Positions 34,060-44,955 of a stretch of 64,000 nucleotides of DNA are shown here, piece after piece. The position numbers were made by a program, and so were the translations under genes. The DNA is from Pomphorhynchus laevis. Taxonomy: Eukaryota > Acanthocephala > Palaeacanthocephala > Echinorhynchida > Pomphorhynchidae. The notes below the pieces were generated by a model. It worked only from the letters and a program-made list of their open reading frames with translations. It did not search any database and had not been told where the DNA came from. Numbering within the stretch: the stretch's first letter is position 1; every line of letters begins with the position of its first letter. The stretch spans positions 97,502-161,501 of the forward strand of contig WNNJ02000511.1 of assembly GCA_012934845.2 (NCBI GenBank), written 5' to 3'.

Positions 34060-36950
34060 CAACAAAAATAAATTGATTTATTTTTAAAACCCATAATTTA
34101 GAATTAATTAAAAATGGTGAATTAAGAAAGCTGCTATCAAAAAGATATAAATATAGATTAAATAATAACAACGACAAAAATAAAATTTACAATTCGTTAT
34201 ATAATAACTTAAATGATTACTTTAGTAAGCTGATTAATAGTGAAAGCTCGAATATATCTAAGATAAAAATTTGGAAAGATTATATATTTGATAAAATTAA
34301 AAATAAAATGAAAATAACAAACAATTATAAAAGGAAAGATAAAATTAATAAAGATATGTATAAAGAACTTACTAAATTAAAGGATAACTATATAATAACA
34401 ACTATTGATAAAGCTAGTAATAACTTTGTCTTCATATGCAAAAAGCTTTATTATGATATACTAATGAAAGAGGTTAATTCTAATGATTTAAATGTAAATC
34501 CAACATATGAACGTAGTGAGTTGAGTTTAGAAACAATTATTACAAGTCACTGTTCTATAATGGATAAAAAGGGTATAAAGGTTGAATTAGATAATAAAAC
34601 TATACCTATATTATATTGGAATCCAAAATTACATAAAAATCCAATAAAACCTAGGTTCATATGTAGTGCGTTTAAATGTACATTAAAACCACTTTCTGTC
34701 TATATGAATAAAATACTTAAAGTAATTAAAGCACACTTTAAAAAATATTGCAAGGTAATCGAAATTAATACTGGTATAAAACACTATTTCAGTATTAATT
34801 CTACAAAAGAATTTTTAGAACAGACAAAAGGAATAAATTTTCAAAATATAAATACATACGATTTTAACTTAAATAACTTAAATGCTTACTGTAGTAAGCT
34901 GATTAATAGTAAAAGCTTAAATACATCAAAGATAAATGCTAGAAACTGAATGCAATTGTAAAAGTCTTAATTTTGATAAAATAAATGAACATATATGCAC
35001 TCATAATCTAGAAATAATTGAAAATTGTGAATTAAGAAAATGCTATCAAAAGGGTATAAATATTTAATATAGATTAAATAATAATGATAGAAATAAAATT
35101 TACAATTCATTATATAATGACTTAAATGCGTACTTTGATAAGTTGATTAATAGTGAAAGCTCGAATATATCTAAGATAAACATTTGAAAAGATAATATAT
35201 TTGATGACAAGCCACTGGCTTTAGATGTTTGAGCATGTACAGTGATGACATAAGGAGGAATACTTTTTTAATGTCAAAGGACTGAAACGGAAGAAACCAC
35301 TACTAAAATTGACTCAACGTACACATCTCGCAGTTAGATTTAGCGGCAAATCTGAGTGAATGAAATACTTGTTAAATTTTAATTACTTAAGCCTCTTAGT
35401 TACGAGTAATAATATCATTAGGAGTTTGATAGATGGATTTTTTAGGCAAACGCAATAATTTTGGGTAGATATGTGATAGCAGAACTATTTGAGTAGCAAA
35501 ATATAACTCGTAATTACCAAGCGATCTAATATTACTGACTTTAGATAAATGACAAGAAGAATAAGATTTCGAGACTAGCGACTGGAGTGAGATTTCTTTT
35601 CAGAATACCTCGGTCAGTCGCAGTCCGGTTATACAAGACAAGTTCGAAGAAAAACCAATGGCTTTAGATGTTGGGGCATGTGCAGTGATGACATAAGGAG
35701 GAATACTTTTTTTGTAATTATAATGTAATATAATTATAGTTATTCAATAATTATAATTATTAAATATAAATATAGCCGGACTTTTAAATAATTCTAAAAG
35801 TAAAGAAATAATAGGGTCAGATTTAAGTAAATATATTCCTAAAATAAGGTATAAACTCCTACCACCATTAGGACGAAAAATTTGTAATTATAATAAAGAA
35901 TTAAAATCAATATGTAACGATAATATTAGAAACATAATGGAAACAGAATGCAATTGTAAAAGTCTTAGTTTTGATAAAATAAATGAACATATATGTACCC
36001 ATAATCTAGAATTAATTGAAAATTGTGAATTAAGGAAAATGCTGTCAACAAGATTTAATGTTTAAATCCTTTAAATGCTAACAAAGCATTTAATTTAAGC
36101 GGTCAAGATAATTTAAAAACAACATGCAATATTTATCATTTCTAATAATAATAATAGCGCCATAAATAATATGTCTTAATAATAGCGCCATTATTGTCTT
36201 TATTCAAAATCATTTAAATAATTTAATCGATACATAATTCAAACTAAATTACTATAAAATTGAAATCAAACAGAAAATAGTAAAATATATTAATCAACAA
36301 TCAAGTAAATAAAAATATATGGAAATTTTTTTATTAAGAGGAGGCTAAAAAAATTAGATAAATCAAAATTATTAAAGAGTAGTATTATTTAAGAGAAGTT
36401 ATCTACATACAGAAAAATAACATGTGTTCCAATGAGAGGTAAAGTAGTCCAATTATAGCTGACTTATTTTTACGCTTTATAACATTTGAATTCGTTCATA
36501 ACTGTGTAAAAATAAATCTAAACTATATAAATACATAACATTTATGTTTCGATACATTGATGATATATGTGTATTTAATTCTAATAATTTTTATTCAATT
36601 AGTGAGCACATTTATCCAGAAAGCCTTATTCTTAACAAAACCAATATTAATGATAAAGAAGGTGTATATCTAGATATGAACATTAAATTAACATTAACTA
36701 AAACTACTATTAATTTATATCGTAAAGATGACATATTTAAATTTACAAGAAACAAAATTTTGCATGATCATTCATGCATTCCATACAAAATATTAAATAT
36801 AATACATTAAATAATGAAATTTTAAGAATTGCAACAATATGTAATGATATTGGCTTTCTTCAAAATCATTTAAATAATTTAATAGATACATTTTTTAAAC
36901 TAGGTTACTATAAAAATAACATCAAGCAGAAACTAAGTTACTAACTGATC
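34060..36950 (+). mobile_element. Penelope-like element, rearranged remnant
   Basis: RT pieces of a PLE. 34308-34880 gives the N-terminal and finger region: IITTIDKASNNFVFICKK, ILYWNPKLHKNPIKPRFI, FKKYCKVIEINTG and NTYDF. 35800-36060 gives a more N-terminal piece: RYKLLPPLGRKICNYNK, CNCKSLSFDKINEHICTHN. 36544-36810 gives the palm end: [30 protein letters not shown] RTs are related to telomerase and often carry a GIY-YIG nuclease, which I do not see. The order of pieces is not that of an intact element: the N-terminal stretch at 34100-34270 recurs at 34880-35190 and again at 35800-36060. Confidence 0.85.
35210..35713. repeat. Direct-repeat pair inside the PLE
   Basis: Blocks at 35210-35270 and 35652-35713 share ggctttagatgtt(t/g)g, gcatgt(a/g)cagtgatgacat and aaggaggaatactttttt. 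The approximately 380 bp between them has no PLE coding similarity and is less A/T-rich. It may be a small insertion bounded by direct repeats, or a local duplication. Confidence 0.6.
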
Positions 36951-37089
36951 AATAAATCAGTTAATATTGTTGTATTCATAAAATCTTAATCAATGATACA
37001 AATTGTTTCTGATAATTACGAATGCATATTCTACCATAATTGAATATTAACTAAGTTTTAAGTGTTGATAGATCTACAGCTTTTTAATC

Positions 37090-40000
37090 CTAGTATAGTT
37101 TGTCTGCTAACACATCGATCGCTGCTTTTGTTTTTGTGAAGATGTTGTCAATGGTATCCTCAGCGGCGATCTAAATATTATATTACTTTTAATGCTATCA
37201 ACATGTATATTAAATACCATGGCAACTTTCTTCTTAGGCTCATAATATTGCAGCACCGGAACCGTTTGTTCGTGAAAGACAACGAGCCGCTTTTTAATCG
37301 TTTCTTCATTGTCGTCAGCACGTCCGCTCATTAGTGCTCTGTTCAATAAGCGCTCAGTCATTGTTTTATCACTGACTTCGTAATAAATAAGCAAATCCGG
37401 AACACCTATCTGTATTAAAACAAAATTTTCTGATGTCAATAATTCTTTCAGTTTGTAATTTTTATCTAACTCGATTTACACATTCTTAAATCATAATCAT
37501 TACACATTCTAAATTGAACTATCCCTACATAAATTGTACATTTGTTTAACAAACTTTATTCATTACTAAATTTTTTATTTTCTATTTAGCAAAATTGCTT
37601 ACTAAAATGATATTGAAAATATGTGATAGTAAAAATTTTATTTAGGAAAATATGATGGATAATAAATAATATACTTTATATTAAAATAAGATAATAGATA
37701 ATCAAATTTTTTCATTGGAAATATGTTATTAGCATGCATTTGGATTCGATGTTATGCTGGGTCGATGAATAGGGGGGGGGCGAAACCTGATAGCATAGCA
37801 GTTCCTTTTGATAACCTTCGAAACCTGATAGCATATCAGTTCCTCCTGATAACATTTAATCCTTATTATGATACATCGTCTGTTATTTATTAGTCAATTC
37901 ATAAAAGATGACTTTTATTGTAAATTTTAAATTCTAACTTGATATAAATTATATAAAATCTTATATAACAATTATTTATAATTTATAATTATTTATTATT
38001 TTATTTTATTAAGCATTGTTTTCAAATTATAAATTATAAAGTTGAACATGAAAAAATAAATTTTTAACAAATGAAATTTATTTTTGTTCAATAAATGTTG
38101 AACATAATAATGTTATACATTATTATGTTGAACAAATTGTACGTTTTGTTTCTAACTAAAACGCAATATATAAAAAAATAGTGTCCTGTTCCAAAATTCC
38201 AAAAGGAATAAGATTAAGTTTTTTTTAATTTAAATTCGGAATTTTGAAGCAAAATCAATAAAGCACTAATTTATTTTTAAAATTCACAAGCTACTGATAT
38301 CACCATCAGTGTCATATTATAGATCCTCCTCTAAAATTCGGAATTAGAAAAAATGATTAACATCAGTTGTGTTTAACTTATTTTTTTCATGATGCAGAGT
38401 AATCAAGTTTATCACATATTTTACCTCGAATGTTCAAGGCAAAATAATGAATCAATTAAACTTAAATATTTTTTGGTGGATTTTTCTTATATATTTTTAA
38501 TATTTTTTGTAGATTCTGAAAGAGATATAAACGAACGTAGTCATTAGGAATGTTTGTTTCTACTTGATGAAAGTAGTCTAACACAATGGTATATTGCAAA
38601 ATAAACCATTGAAAGACGTAGTGTCCGATGCGCAGTGTTATCATTGAAAAAAAATATTTTTGTTACTACAAATATGGATAATCCTCTATGCTTAGTATTT
38701 AAAGTTGATTTATTAGATGAATTGAGTTAATATTTGTACTGCTTGGAGCAGCCATTAAAAATGGTTTACTTTCTTAAGGTCAGATCAGGTAACTGAGTAT
38801 ACGTATATAAAATTATAAATTAAATTTATTGATGAATAAAATTTTAATAAATAAATAAATAATTAAATAGTAAATAATTTGATATAAGATTTCATATAAC
38901 TTATATCAAGACGATGCATCAGAATAAGGATTAGAGGTTATCATGAGGAAGTGGTATGCTATAACGTTTCGGACATTATCGCTAAACATAACATAGAGAC
39001 AGGGGCCAAATACATGCTAATGACGTATTTCCTTTGATGAAATTTGATTATCTACAGTAATATTCTAATACAAAGTATATTGTAAATAGTTGAATTATAA
39101 ATAGTAGAATTATTTGGACTAGATCAAAAAAATAAAATTTTATTAATTTCCTGTTATGGTAATATTTGACAATTTTTTGTTAAAATTTTTATATTTCAGC
39201 ACCCTAATTCAAGCCTGTCCAGTTTAATATGAGAGATTTAAAACGTCTCATTTTAAATGATACCGACATTCTCATTTATTTATTATAAATATCAAATAAA
39301 AAATAATTATAAAAGATTTTATATAATTTATAACTACAAAGTTAATATTTAAAATTAATAAATTAGAATTCTTTTCAAGATAAAAAGAATAATTAACAAT
39401 TATGTAAAGGAGATTTATTAGGGCACTGCGTCTATCGACTTAGCCAAATGAAAGAAAAATAATAAAACATTGTGCAACGACTTCATTTGAAATTATATCA
39501 ATATTTGATAGTCCACCGCTAGTTCCCAATAGGCAAAAAGAAATTTAGCAGGTTTATCAAGTTAGGCGTAAACTTAACCCATCGATCTCCTTCAAAGATT
39601 TTTGCGCTAACACCGGGCACTTAAATACGTGGGATAAAGACTCACATCAATCACAACAGTAAAAACACACACGAAACTCCACGTTTATGGACGGGTATGC
39701 GAGTGCGACAAAACTTGTCGTGATATCCGTGTAAAGAAACCCTCCAAACGAGGGGGCGTTTAGAAGCACACGGAGACTGCCAACTCGTTTGCGTATTAAC
39801 TGGTGAAGTGTACAGTTGATGATCTAGCTTGCTAACCTTATCTGTAAAGTCTTTTTTATTTTGAATATAATGTACCGTATCTTGGGCTTCGATCATATTT
39901 CGTAAATACTCCGTATATAACTCGACTTTAGATAAAACATAAACCACAGTCGTCGAGCACTTTGGAGAGACGCCTACAACACGTTTAATGAATATGCCTT

Positions 40001-43000
40001 TACATTTGTCGATCTGAGCAAAATTAGCCGTCGTGAGGTCCGCCCAGATTGCTGAAAGCGCGTACGACAAAATCGGTAGAAGCATGACATGAAAATACTG
40101 AAGAGCACCACCAAAGGAAAGCTTACCTAAACATTTAACTCGCGAAGTGGCCATGACGATTTTCGCGGATTTCCTATATATTTTATAATTAAGAATTATA
40201 ATAACAATAATATGATATGATTATGAAATAATAAAATGAAATGAAATATTCATGTTAAACAATTAGAAAGTAAAATATAAATAATATGTGATATATAGTG
40301 ATAAGATAAAAAAAATCTTCAATTACATCTGAACATTTTTAGATTTATTAAATAAAAATTATATTATAACAATTATATTATTATATTAATTATATTATTA
40401 TATTTTTTAATTACCTAATACAACCGAAATATACTTTTATTTTACATTTTTAGATTTATTATTTAAAATGAACATTCAACAATTGCTTTTAGCCAAATTA
40501 GCTAAACAGACATTGTTGTGATACTGGAAACAAAAGTGATTTTGTACCTGTTTTAAGATCAATGTTAAGATTCGCTAATTCCGAACGCTCATTAGTAGTC
40601 ATATCTCTGCCTTTACGTCTTTAACATTTTTAGATTTATTAAATAAAAATTATATTATAACAATTATATTATTATATTAATTATATTATAATTAATTATA
40701 TTATATGAAATTTAATTATTTAGTGTATCTTATTCTAATACAAACTATATTATTTTTTATCCATCCATAAAAATTTGCCACTTAAGAGTTTAAATTTATT
40801 CTTTATATTATTGTGTTGATTTATATATTTTACTATTTTCTGCTTGATGTTATTTTTAAAAAAACCTAGTTTAAAATATGTATCTATTAAATTATTTAAA
40901 TGATTTTGAAGAAAGCCAATATCGTTACATATTGTTGCAATTCTTAAAATTTCATTATTTAATGTATTATATTTTATATTATATGGTATGCATGAATGCT
41001 TCATGCAAAAATATGTTTCTTGTAAATTTAAATATGTCATCTTTACGATATAAATTAATAGTAGTTTTAGTTAATGTTAATTTAATGTTCATATCTAGAT
41101 ATACACCTTCTTTATCATTAATATTGGTTTTGTTAAGAATAAGGCTACGTGGATAAATTTGTGGACTTATTGAATAACAATTATTAGAGCTAAATACACG
41201 TATATTATCGTTAAATATAGATACCCATTGTTAAATACACAGATTTGTATTATATCCAAATATAATACAACTTTATATAAACTTTATAAACTTTTTCAAC
41301 ATAATAAAACAAATTCAAAATTTCTTAAATAATTAGATTAAAAATAAAGATAAACAAAAAAATTAATGTTTTATTTTGATAATTGACCGCCAACTTTGTT
41401 GTAAGTCACGTTTTTCTTGGATTGATTGTAAGATCTAAGCACAAAGGATTGTAAACTTGAAATGGTATGATTAAAAATTACAGGTCATAGACACCTCCAT
41501 ATAATTGGAGTCATCAAAATTCACCAGAGCAAATATACTATAGGGTAGGTCGGTAAAAGTGGTATCCGTGTGTGTAAGCGTAAACGATTAGTCGATTTTG
41601 CAAGCAGCGGATGCTGTGATTGCTTGATGGACATCTAGAATTTTAATTGTTCGACCTGTATTTTAAATTCGAGAGTTTCTGCATATGAAATGTGTTGTAA
41701 ATATTTAACATTCTTAATCACAATGATGTTAAAGTAATGATGACGCTAAATGTTGTCTGATATTTCAGAAAGGCATAACGGTGCATTTATTTTGTGTAAT
41801 TAATAAATTAAAACAAGTATGTATCATCTATTGTAAAATTATTATAATTAAGATAATAATGTTATCTTCTAAAATATTTAGAAGTTTATAATATTAATTA
41901 TTAACCAAACATTAATTATTAAATTAAGCATTAATTATTAATTAAAAATTAATAATTATTAATTATTATATGTAAATATAATTTCATGAAATAAAATTAT
42001 TATCATTAATGCTTAAAGACTAACTAAAATCGTGCAGTTACCGCTTTCTCAAATTCTTCCGCTTGATGTGTATCTCGTGGATATCCATCGATAAGATAAC
42101 CTTTGGTTTCATCTTTCAATTGCATCATACGGTTATGAATCATTTTTAATACAATATCCTTAAATACGCAATAGTTAACAGTGTGTTTTATAGCAAAAAT
42201 ATCATAGCAAATATACAACTTGTATACTTGAATTATTCGAACTTTATAAGATAAAAAATGTTAATATTATACTTGAGTTATTTGAATTATTTTAAAATGA
42301 TTTGTAAATTTTCAATTTTTAACGTCAAAAATACAAAAAAGATTTTTATCTTAAATAAAAATTATTTTAAAATTATTTGGAGATTATATTTTTAACGTAT
42401 ACAAATAATTATATTTTGTGTATATAAGAATCTAACAACTCTTTTATATTTTCAAAACGTTGAATATTCTAATAATTTAATTTTGAATTTTTTGAATTAA
42501 AAATTAATGTTTAATAAAATTAACAAAATATTAAAAATTTACTATTATGATTTCTTTTCAAATCATTCAGTTTTGATAATATGCCATTTTTAATATATTT
42601 TATAACTTTCCATTTATATTTTACAAACTTTTGCTATATATAAAAAGTATAATGAATACATAAACGATAAAAATGATATCAATGATTTAATGAAACGTCT
42701 CTTAGCTTGTTGTCGTTTATAGTAGAAATCTCAATGTGTAACGAGTTAATATTTACATTAAAATGTTTTTAATTCTATAATGAAAATAGTTTTGGTTCAA
42801 TTTTAATTAATTACATTTTTGTCATTGCCTTTTATTTGAATATTTCAATAAAGTTCAAAAGTTATTTATTTGATTAGTTTAAATTTTTATTTTTAATACA
42901 TATACAATACTTTTATTTTGATTTAATACATTGAAAAATTCTTATTTTAAGTCGAAATGTTAATATTATAATGTTAAATATAATAGTATCAATATAATTA

Positions 43001-44949
43001 TAATGAGAGTTGATTTTAGCCTTCTTTACCTGTCGGTATTAGGCAAAATTGTCCAATACCGACAGGCATCTGTAGTACTAGGCAACGAAATCGTGAAGGA
43101 TATCCGCACATTTATTTTTGCATAATGCGCAAATACATGAGCTGGATCTTTCGTGTAGCGGGATACAAATTGTACAGAACCTGTCGTGATATTTATGAAT
43201 GGATAGGCGACAGACTAGGGTACACTTTCTACTGCAAGATTCTCTCCATGTAGACTGTGTGTATGCATAATTATTACGGTACTCAAGATTTATGGAATTC
43301 AATTTTACCGTAAAAACATTCAGATTAGACGTATAAGAGCCAATGATGCCAAGTTGGAATGATTCCTTTATGCATTTGGATCATAAATCTAACGAAGAAG
43401 GCAAAGCGACTATTCATGATGAGCACTTTGGTGATTCCGACAACCCTTCTAACAAGCCGCTATTGTACTTTATCTATTTGCGCAAAATTGTATGCGGTTA
43501 GATTCGACCAAATGGTAGGCAATGCGTAAGTCACAATCGGAAGCAGAATAGATCGGAAATATTATATATTATTCTATATGATAGTATATGTAAAATAATA
43601 TTAATGCAGTGAATTTTATTAAAGTACTTAACCTTTCGGTCTTGGCCAAAATAAAAAATATATAAAAAATGTGTAGAACAAGGTATTGTACATACAATAA
43701 AAATAAAAAGTCGAAGTAGAGCATTCTCTTTCATAATGTTTTTAATCCTTGTTTGTATTGTGGCTATTTGTTGGCATTATATAGCGAGATAAGCGATGGT
43801 GCGTGTATGAAATTAGGATTATTATTGATAACTATTCATGGTGCATAGGTGGGGACATGAGAACATTAGGAGTGAATCGCAGTGCTGGAGGCAATGCGTG
43901 TATATGAACGATTAGTGTATCGTTCACGACTGTGTGGAATTTTACCAAAATTTTCAAAATAATCGTGTACTGACACTTTCCAAACAAGTGAACGATTGGA
44001 ATATAAATGATTTCTCCAATTATATTAAGTATAAGCTAGAGTATTGTATAATTCGTGGTGTATCAAAAAATTACAATTATTTATGATAATAGTAATTAAT
44101 CTGAAAAAATAAGTAGGTTTTCAAATTGAAAATATAAGTTTCCATACTAACGCTGATTTAATTTGAAATCAGCAATGATTTCAATTAAATTTGCGAAATG
44201 TAATACAAAAAGTTTTTCATTAAATCTAATTGCCGATAAAAGCAGACGATCCGAGTGATTGTCAGCCAACATTAAAAGGACCGAAAAAGGTGAACGGGAA
44301 GTATTGGATCAGTAGCTGGTGAGGTCCACCAATACTGAAATGTAGCGTACTGCTGTTGGCCTTAAAGCAGTGTGCAGAATAAAAATAGTCATCACGATTT
44401 TAATTGTAGCAATAACTGCATAGGTACACCAACTTAAAATAAGAAAACAAACTATTTATGGATCGTTTGATAATCATCATAAGGAAAAATAGGTAGATTT
44501 TCAAATTGAAGGTAGAATACTTCTCCCGCTAACACTTATTTAAATTGAATTCATAAATGATTACAATTAAATTCGCAAAATGTAAGACGAAAGTCGTTTA
44601 TTAAAATCTAATTGCTAATAAAGCGGACAATTTGATTTGTTATGAATTTTTTATAATTTTAACTTACTAGGGGTACTAATTTCCCTTGTTCCATTAGGAC
44701 TTTTATTTCGTTCGACAAATCAGATCCTGATTTTAGTTCATCACGTAGTAGGTCTCCGGAAGACAAATGGGCGTATTGATAATGCTTAGCTATCTTTTCA
44801 CATTGTGTTCCTTTTCCACTGCCTGGTCCACCAAATACGAATATAATTGGCTTGTCATTTAAGTCAAAATCATATTCTAAAACACACTTTATTTGTCTTT
44901 CAGTAGTCAAGCATTTAATAAAAGTTTGAATTTCATACAAATTATGCAT
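37090..44949 (-). CDS. AK1: Adenylate kinase 1, four exons
   Basis: Exons in transcript order: 44949-44668, 42158-42042, 37409-37218, 37170-37090; 223 residues. All introns are GT-AG and phase 0 (2509, 4632 and 47 bp). The enzyme transfers phosphate between ATP and AMP in the cytosol. Visible features: P-loop [10 protein letters not shown] (40-49), AMP-binding [14 protein letters not shown] (63-76), [14 protein letters not shown] (118-131), and a short LID with [14 protein letters not shown] (161-174). This is the short-form (AK1/UMP-CMP) architecture; sequence favours AK1. The last exon ([11 protein letters not shown] to the stop) is reached only by splicing the 47-bp intron; reading through it gives an unrelated tail. 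The start ATG at 44949 has an in-frame stop 12 bases upstream. The N terminus is about 25 residues longer than in vertebrate AK1. Confidence 0.93.
37660..37960 (+). repeat. PLE-tail repeat in AK1 intron 2
   Basis: Full-length-looking copy with ttagcatgcatttgg, a gggggggg run, gcgaaacctgatagcatagc (this half partly duplicated at 37820-37850), the ttattatgatacatcg block and the tcaattcataaaagatgact end. Confidence 0.75.
39530..40160 (-). mobile_element. LINE-D C-terminal fragment (duplicated copy)
   Basis: Minus-strand frame 40154-39651 (167 residues, starting [18 protein letters not shown]) is almost identical to the copy at 26640-27160. The single residue difference seen over the shared frame is E for G in RNMI(E/G)AQ. 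It lies in the AK1 sense. Confidence 0.85.
40548..40618 (-). pseudogene. Duplicated copy of SPCS3 exon 2
   Basis: 71 bp identical to SPCS3 exon 2 (26282-26352) except at the first exon base. The acceptor AG (40619-40620) and donor GT (40546-40547) are both preserved. It sits inside AK1 intron 2 in the AK1 sense. If included in AK1 mRNA, its length (not a multiple of three) would shift the reading frame. It has no role of its own that I can see. Confidence 0.9.
40735..41170 (-). mobile_element. PLE 3' coding fragment
   Basis: Minus-strand sequence encodes [19 protein letters not shown], then IFLHEHSCIP-like and [19 protein letters not shown] (41040-40750), ending [14 protein letters not shown] and a stop. 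It overlaps the same region as the copies at 36544, 48771 and 49310 and extends furthest 3'. It therefore shows where the PLE frame ends and how the dispersed tail repeats attach. Confidence 0.8.
41171..42035. other. AK1 intron 2, 5' part
   Basis: No gene recognised. 41390-41720 is less A/T-rich than its surroundings (for example ggtaggtcggtaaaagtgg and gcagcggatgctgtgattgc), but I cannot match it to anything. 41860-41990 is a string of taatta(t) words. Confidence 0.4.
42159..43077. other. AK1 intron 1, A/T-rich 3' part
   Basis: No element or gene seen. Poly-A/T-rich throughout, with a T-rich stretch before the exon 2 acceptor on the minus strand. Confidence 0.5.
43078..43560 (-). mobile_element. 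LINE-D C-terminal fragment, diverged copy
   Basis: On the minus strand 43560-43400 reads [17 protein letters not shown] and NFAQIDKVQ, and 43302-43078 reads [20 protein letters not shown] and [17 protein letters not shown]. It is the same region as the two IR-borne copies but clearly diverged, with stops. It inserted in AK1 intron 1 in the AK1 sense. Confidence 0.75.
43561..44089. other. AK1 intron 1, middle part
   Basis: No gene recognised. 43780-43930 is unusually G-rich for the region (gcgagataagcgatggtgcg, ggtggggacatgag) and could be part of an unrecognised repeat. Confidence 0.35.
44090..44640 (+). repeat. Direct repeat of about 170 bp flanking a hammerhead-like segment
   Basis: Blocks at about 44100-44255 and 44480-44635 share ggt(t/a)ttcaaattgaa, aattaaatt(t/c)gc(g/a)aaatgtaa and atctaattgc(c/t). 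Period is about 380 bp. Between them, from 44248, lies the segment shared with 14035-14137. The arrangement looks like one full unit plus a partial second unit of a tandem repeat. Confidence 0.65.
44310..44355 (+). ncRNA. Candidate hammerhead ribozyme motif, copy 2
   Basis: Type I layout. Stem I: CAGTAG (44310-44315) with CTGCTG (44350-44355), six pairs including one G-T. The first core strand is at 44316-44322. Stem II has three pairs (44323-44325 with 44334-44336) and a CCACCAAT loop. GAAA is at 44337-44340. Stem III has three pairs around a TAG loop (44340-44348). Cleavage triplet GTA is at 44347-44349. It departs from consensus in the first core strand, so this copy may be inactive. Very short stem III is known from hammerheads of PLEs and related repeats. 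Confidence 0.5.
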
Positions 44950-44955
44950 TAGAAT

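Larger units (their letters stand above)
38920..40623 (-). repeat. Inverted duplication, right arm (in AK1 intron 2)
   Basis: Reverse complement of 26277-27903. It carries, in order on the minus strand, a copy of SPCS3 exon 2 with its donor site, AT-rich intron sequence, the LINE-D fragment and part of a PLE tail. An A/T segment at 40332-40395 inside the arm is repeated just outside it at 40624-40690, so local rearrangement accompanied or followed the insertion. Confidence 0.9.

Noticed and set aside
44270-44330. Alternative hammerhead permutation using GGACC and GGTCC as stem II
   Set aside because: Stem II pairs well but no stem III with a valid cleavage triplet follows; the type I fold at 44310-44355 is better.
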